Assembly: GCF_003058325.1 (NCBI RefSeq)
Contig: NZ_CP028843.1
Span: 6,119,001-6,183,000 of the forward strand
Direction of reading: 5' to 3'
From: Methylobacterium currus
GTDB taxonomy: Bacteria; Pseudomonadota; Alphaproteobacteria; Rhizobiales; Beijerinckiaceae
Length of the DNA: 64,000 nt
Made by a program: the position numbers and the translations under genes. The notes under the pieces are model-generated. The model had not been told where the DNA came from. It worked only from the letters and a program-made list of their open reading frames with translations, and did no database searches. Positions 63,830-64,000 of this stretch are shown piece after piece (position 1 is the first letter of the stretch; each line of letters starts with the position of its first letter).

Positions 63830-64000
63830 TCAGTCGCCGGATGAAAGGTCGCCCGGTCCGGAGGCGCAGCGCGCGTCGGTGAACTGGCTCTTCCGCGCCT
63901 CGGTGCGCTCGTCGATGATGAAGCTCGCGCCCGGCTTAGGCGAATCCCACCCGCCGCCAATGGCGACCATGCGCCCGCGGCCAGCCTCGCCGCGTGCGGT
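63830..64000 (-). CDS. C-terminal end of an unknown protein, runs off the window
   Basis: The last 56 residues of a minus-strand gene, ending in SQFTDARCASGPGDLSSGD and a TGA at 63830. It contains GGGWDSPKPGASFIIDERTE. Too little is visible to name it. It is 20 bases before the next gene, so probably in the same operon. Confidence 0.55.
   Translation of the reverse strand, partial: TARGEAGRGRMVAIGGGWDSPKPGASFIIDERTEARKSQFTDARCASGPGDLSSGD

Overview
The window reads as a high-GC alphaproteobacterial accessory region, probably from a Methylobacterium-like Rhizobiales genome. I infer this from codon and GC usage, an Omp25-like porin, SigF/NrsF-type regulation and compact overlapping operons. Much of it is a metal (mainly copper) and chromate resistance island broken up by insertion sequences. 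I recognised no rRNA, tRNA or CRISPR array.

Layout. 1-3061 (minus) is a copper operon: small His-rich secreted protein, Met-rich lipoprotein, TolC-like outer-membrane channel and multicopper oxidase. 3421-3954 is an internally deleted IS21 element with a perfect 8-bp target duplication. 4970-6913 (minus) holds a small secreted protein, an MFS exporter with a His-rich tail and a NicO/RcnA remnant. 7308-8320 has two small metal-binding secreted proteins, each behind a TACCC-N-GGGTA dyad. 8365-9818 is an ECF sigma factor with its DUF1109 anti-sigma factor. 9884-11145 is a two-gene nucleotidyltransferase cassette. 11311-18204 is a SigF-type promoter cluster followed by a FixH-like/CusB/CusA/DUF411 operon. 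19005-25030 carries secreted and outer-membrane proteins, an inverted second copy of the first two copper-operon genes, a lytic transglycosylase and a copper P1B ATPase. 25166-27533 holds a nucleotidyltransferase and an ABC-exporter membrane domain. 27655-34924 (minus) is a seven-gene Complex I membrane-arm operon (nuoA-H-J-K-L-M-N) with no peripheral-arm genes. 35349-43061 has an RTX protein, a possible nuclease, a Csp-like copper-storage protein, a CsoR-family regulator, and a Tat-exported unknown protein with an outer-membrane protein. 43672-49163 is a methyltransferase/MerR pair, then an IS21 element interrupted by an IS256-family element, then a truncated EamA gene. 49231-54149 is a two-component system with three COG4705 paralogs. 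54166-56143 has two decayed RuvC-nuclease (TnpB-like) genes head to head. 56336-60318 is a chromate cluster with two premature stops. 60565-64000 holds three unrecognised genes and a three-copy bipartite repeat.

How it fits together. Two regulatory circuits can be read from the DNA. One is a 15-bp dyad, consensus TACCCYNNNRGGGTA. It recurs upstream of small periplasmic metal proteins, the RTX gene, the Tat protein and the divergent csp/csoR pair, and is probably the operator of the CsoR-family protein at 40053. The other is GTAACC-N16-CGRA. It lies upstream of the sigma factor, two small secreted proteins leading into the cus operon, and the outer-membrane channel gene, and is probably the promoter of the ECF sigma factor. 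Together they would join efflux (Cus, P1B ATPase, TolC-like channel), oxidation (multicopper oxidase), storage (Csp) and extracellular handling (RTX, Tat and outer-membrane proteins).

The most unusual item is the Complex I membrane arm. It keeps its proton-channel residues but lacks both the genes and the sequence motifs that contact the quinone/peripheral module, and its NuoJ carries a long His-rich insert.
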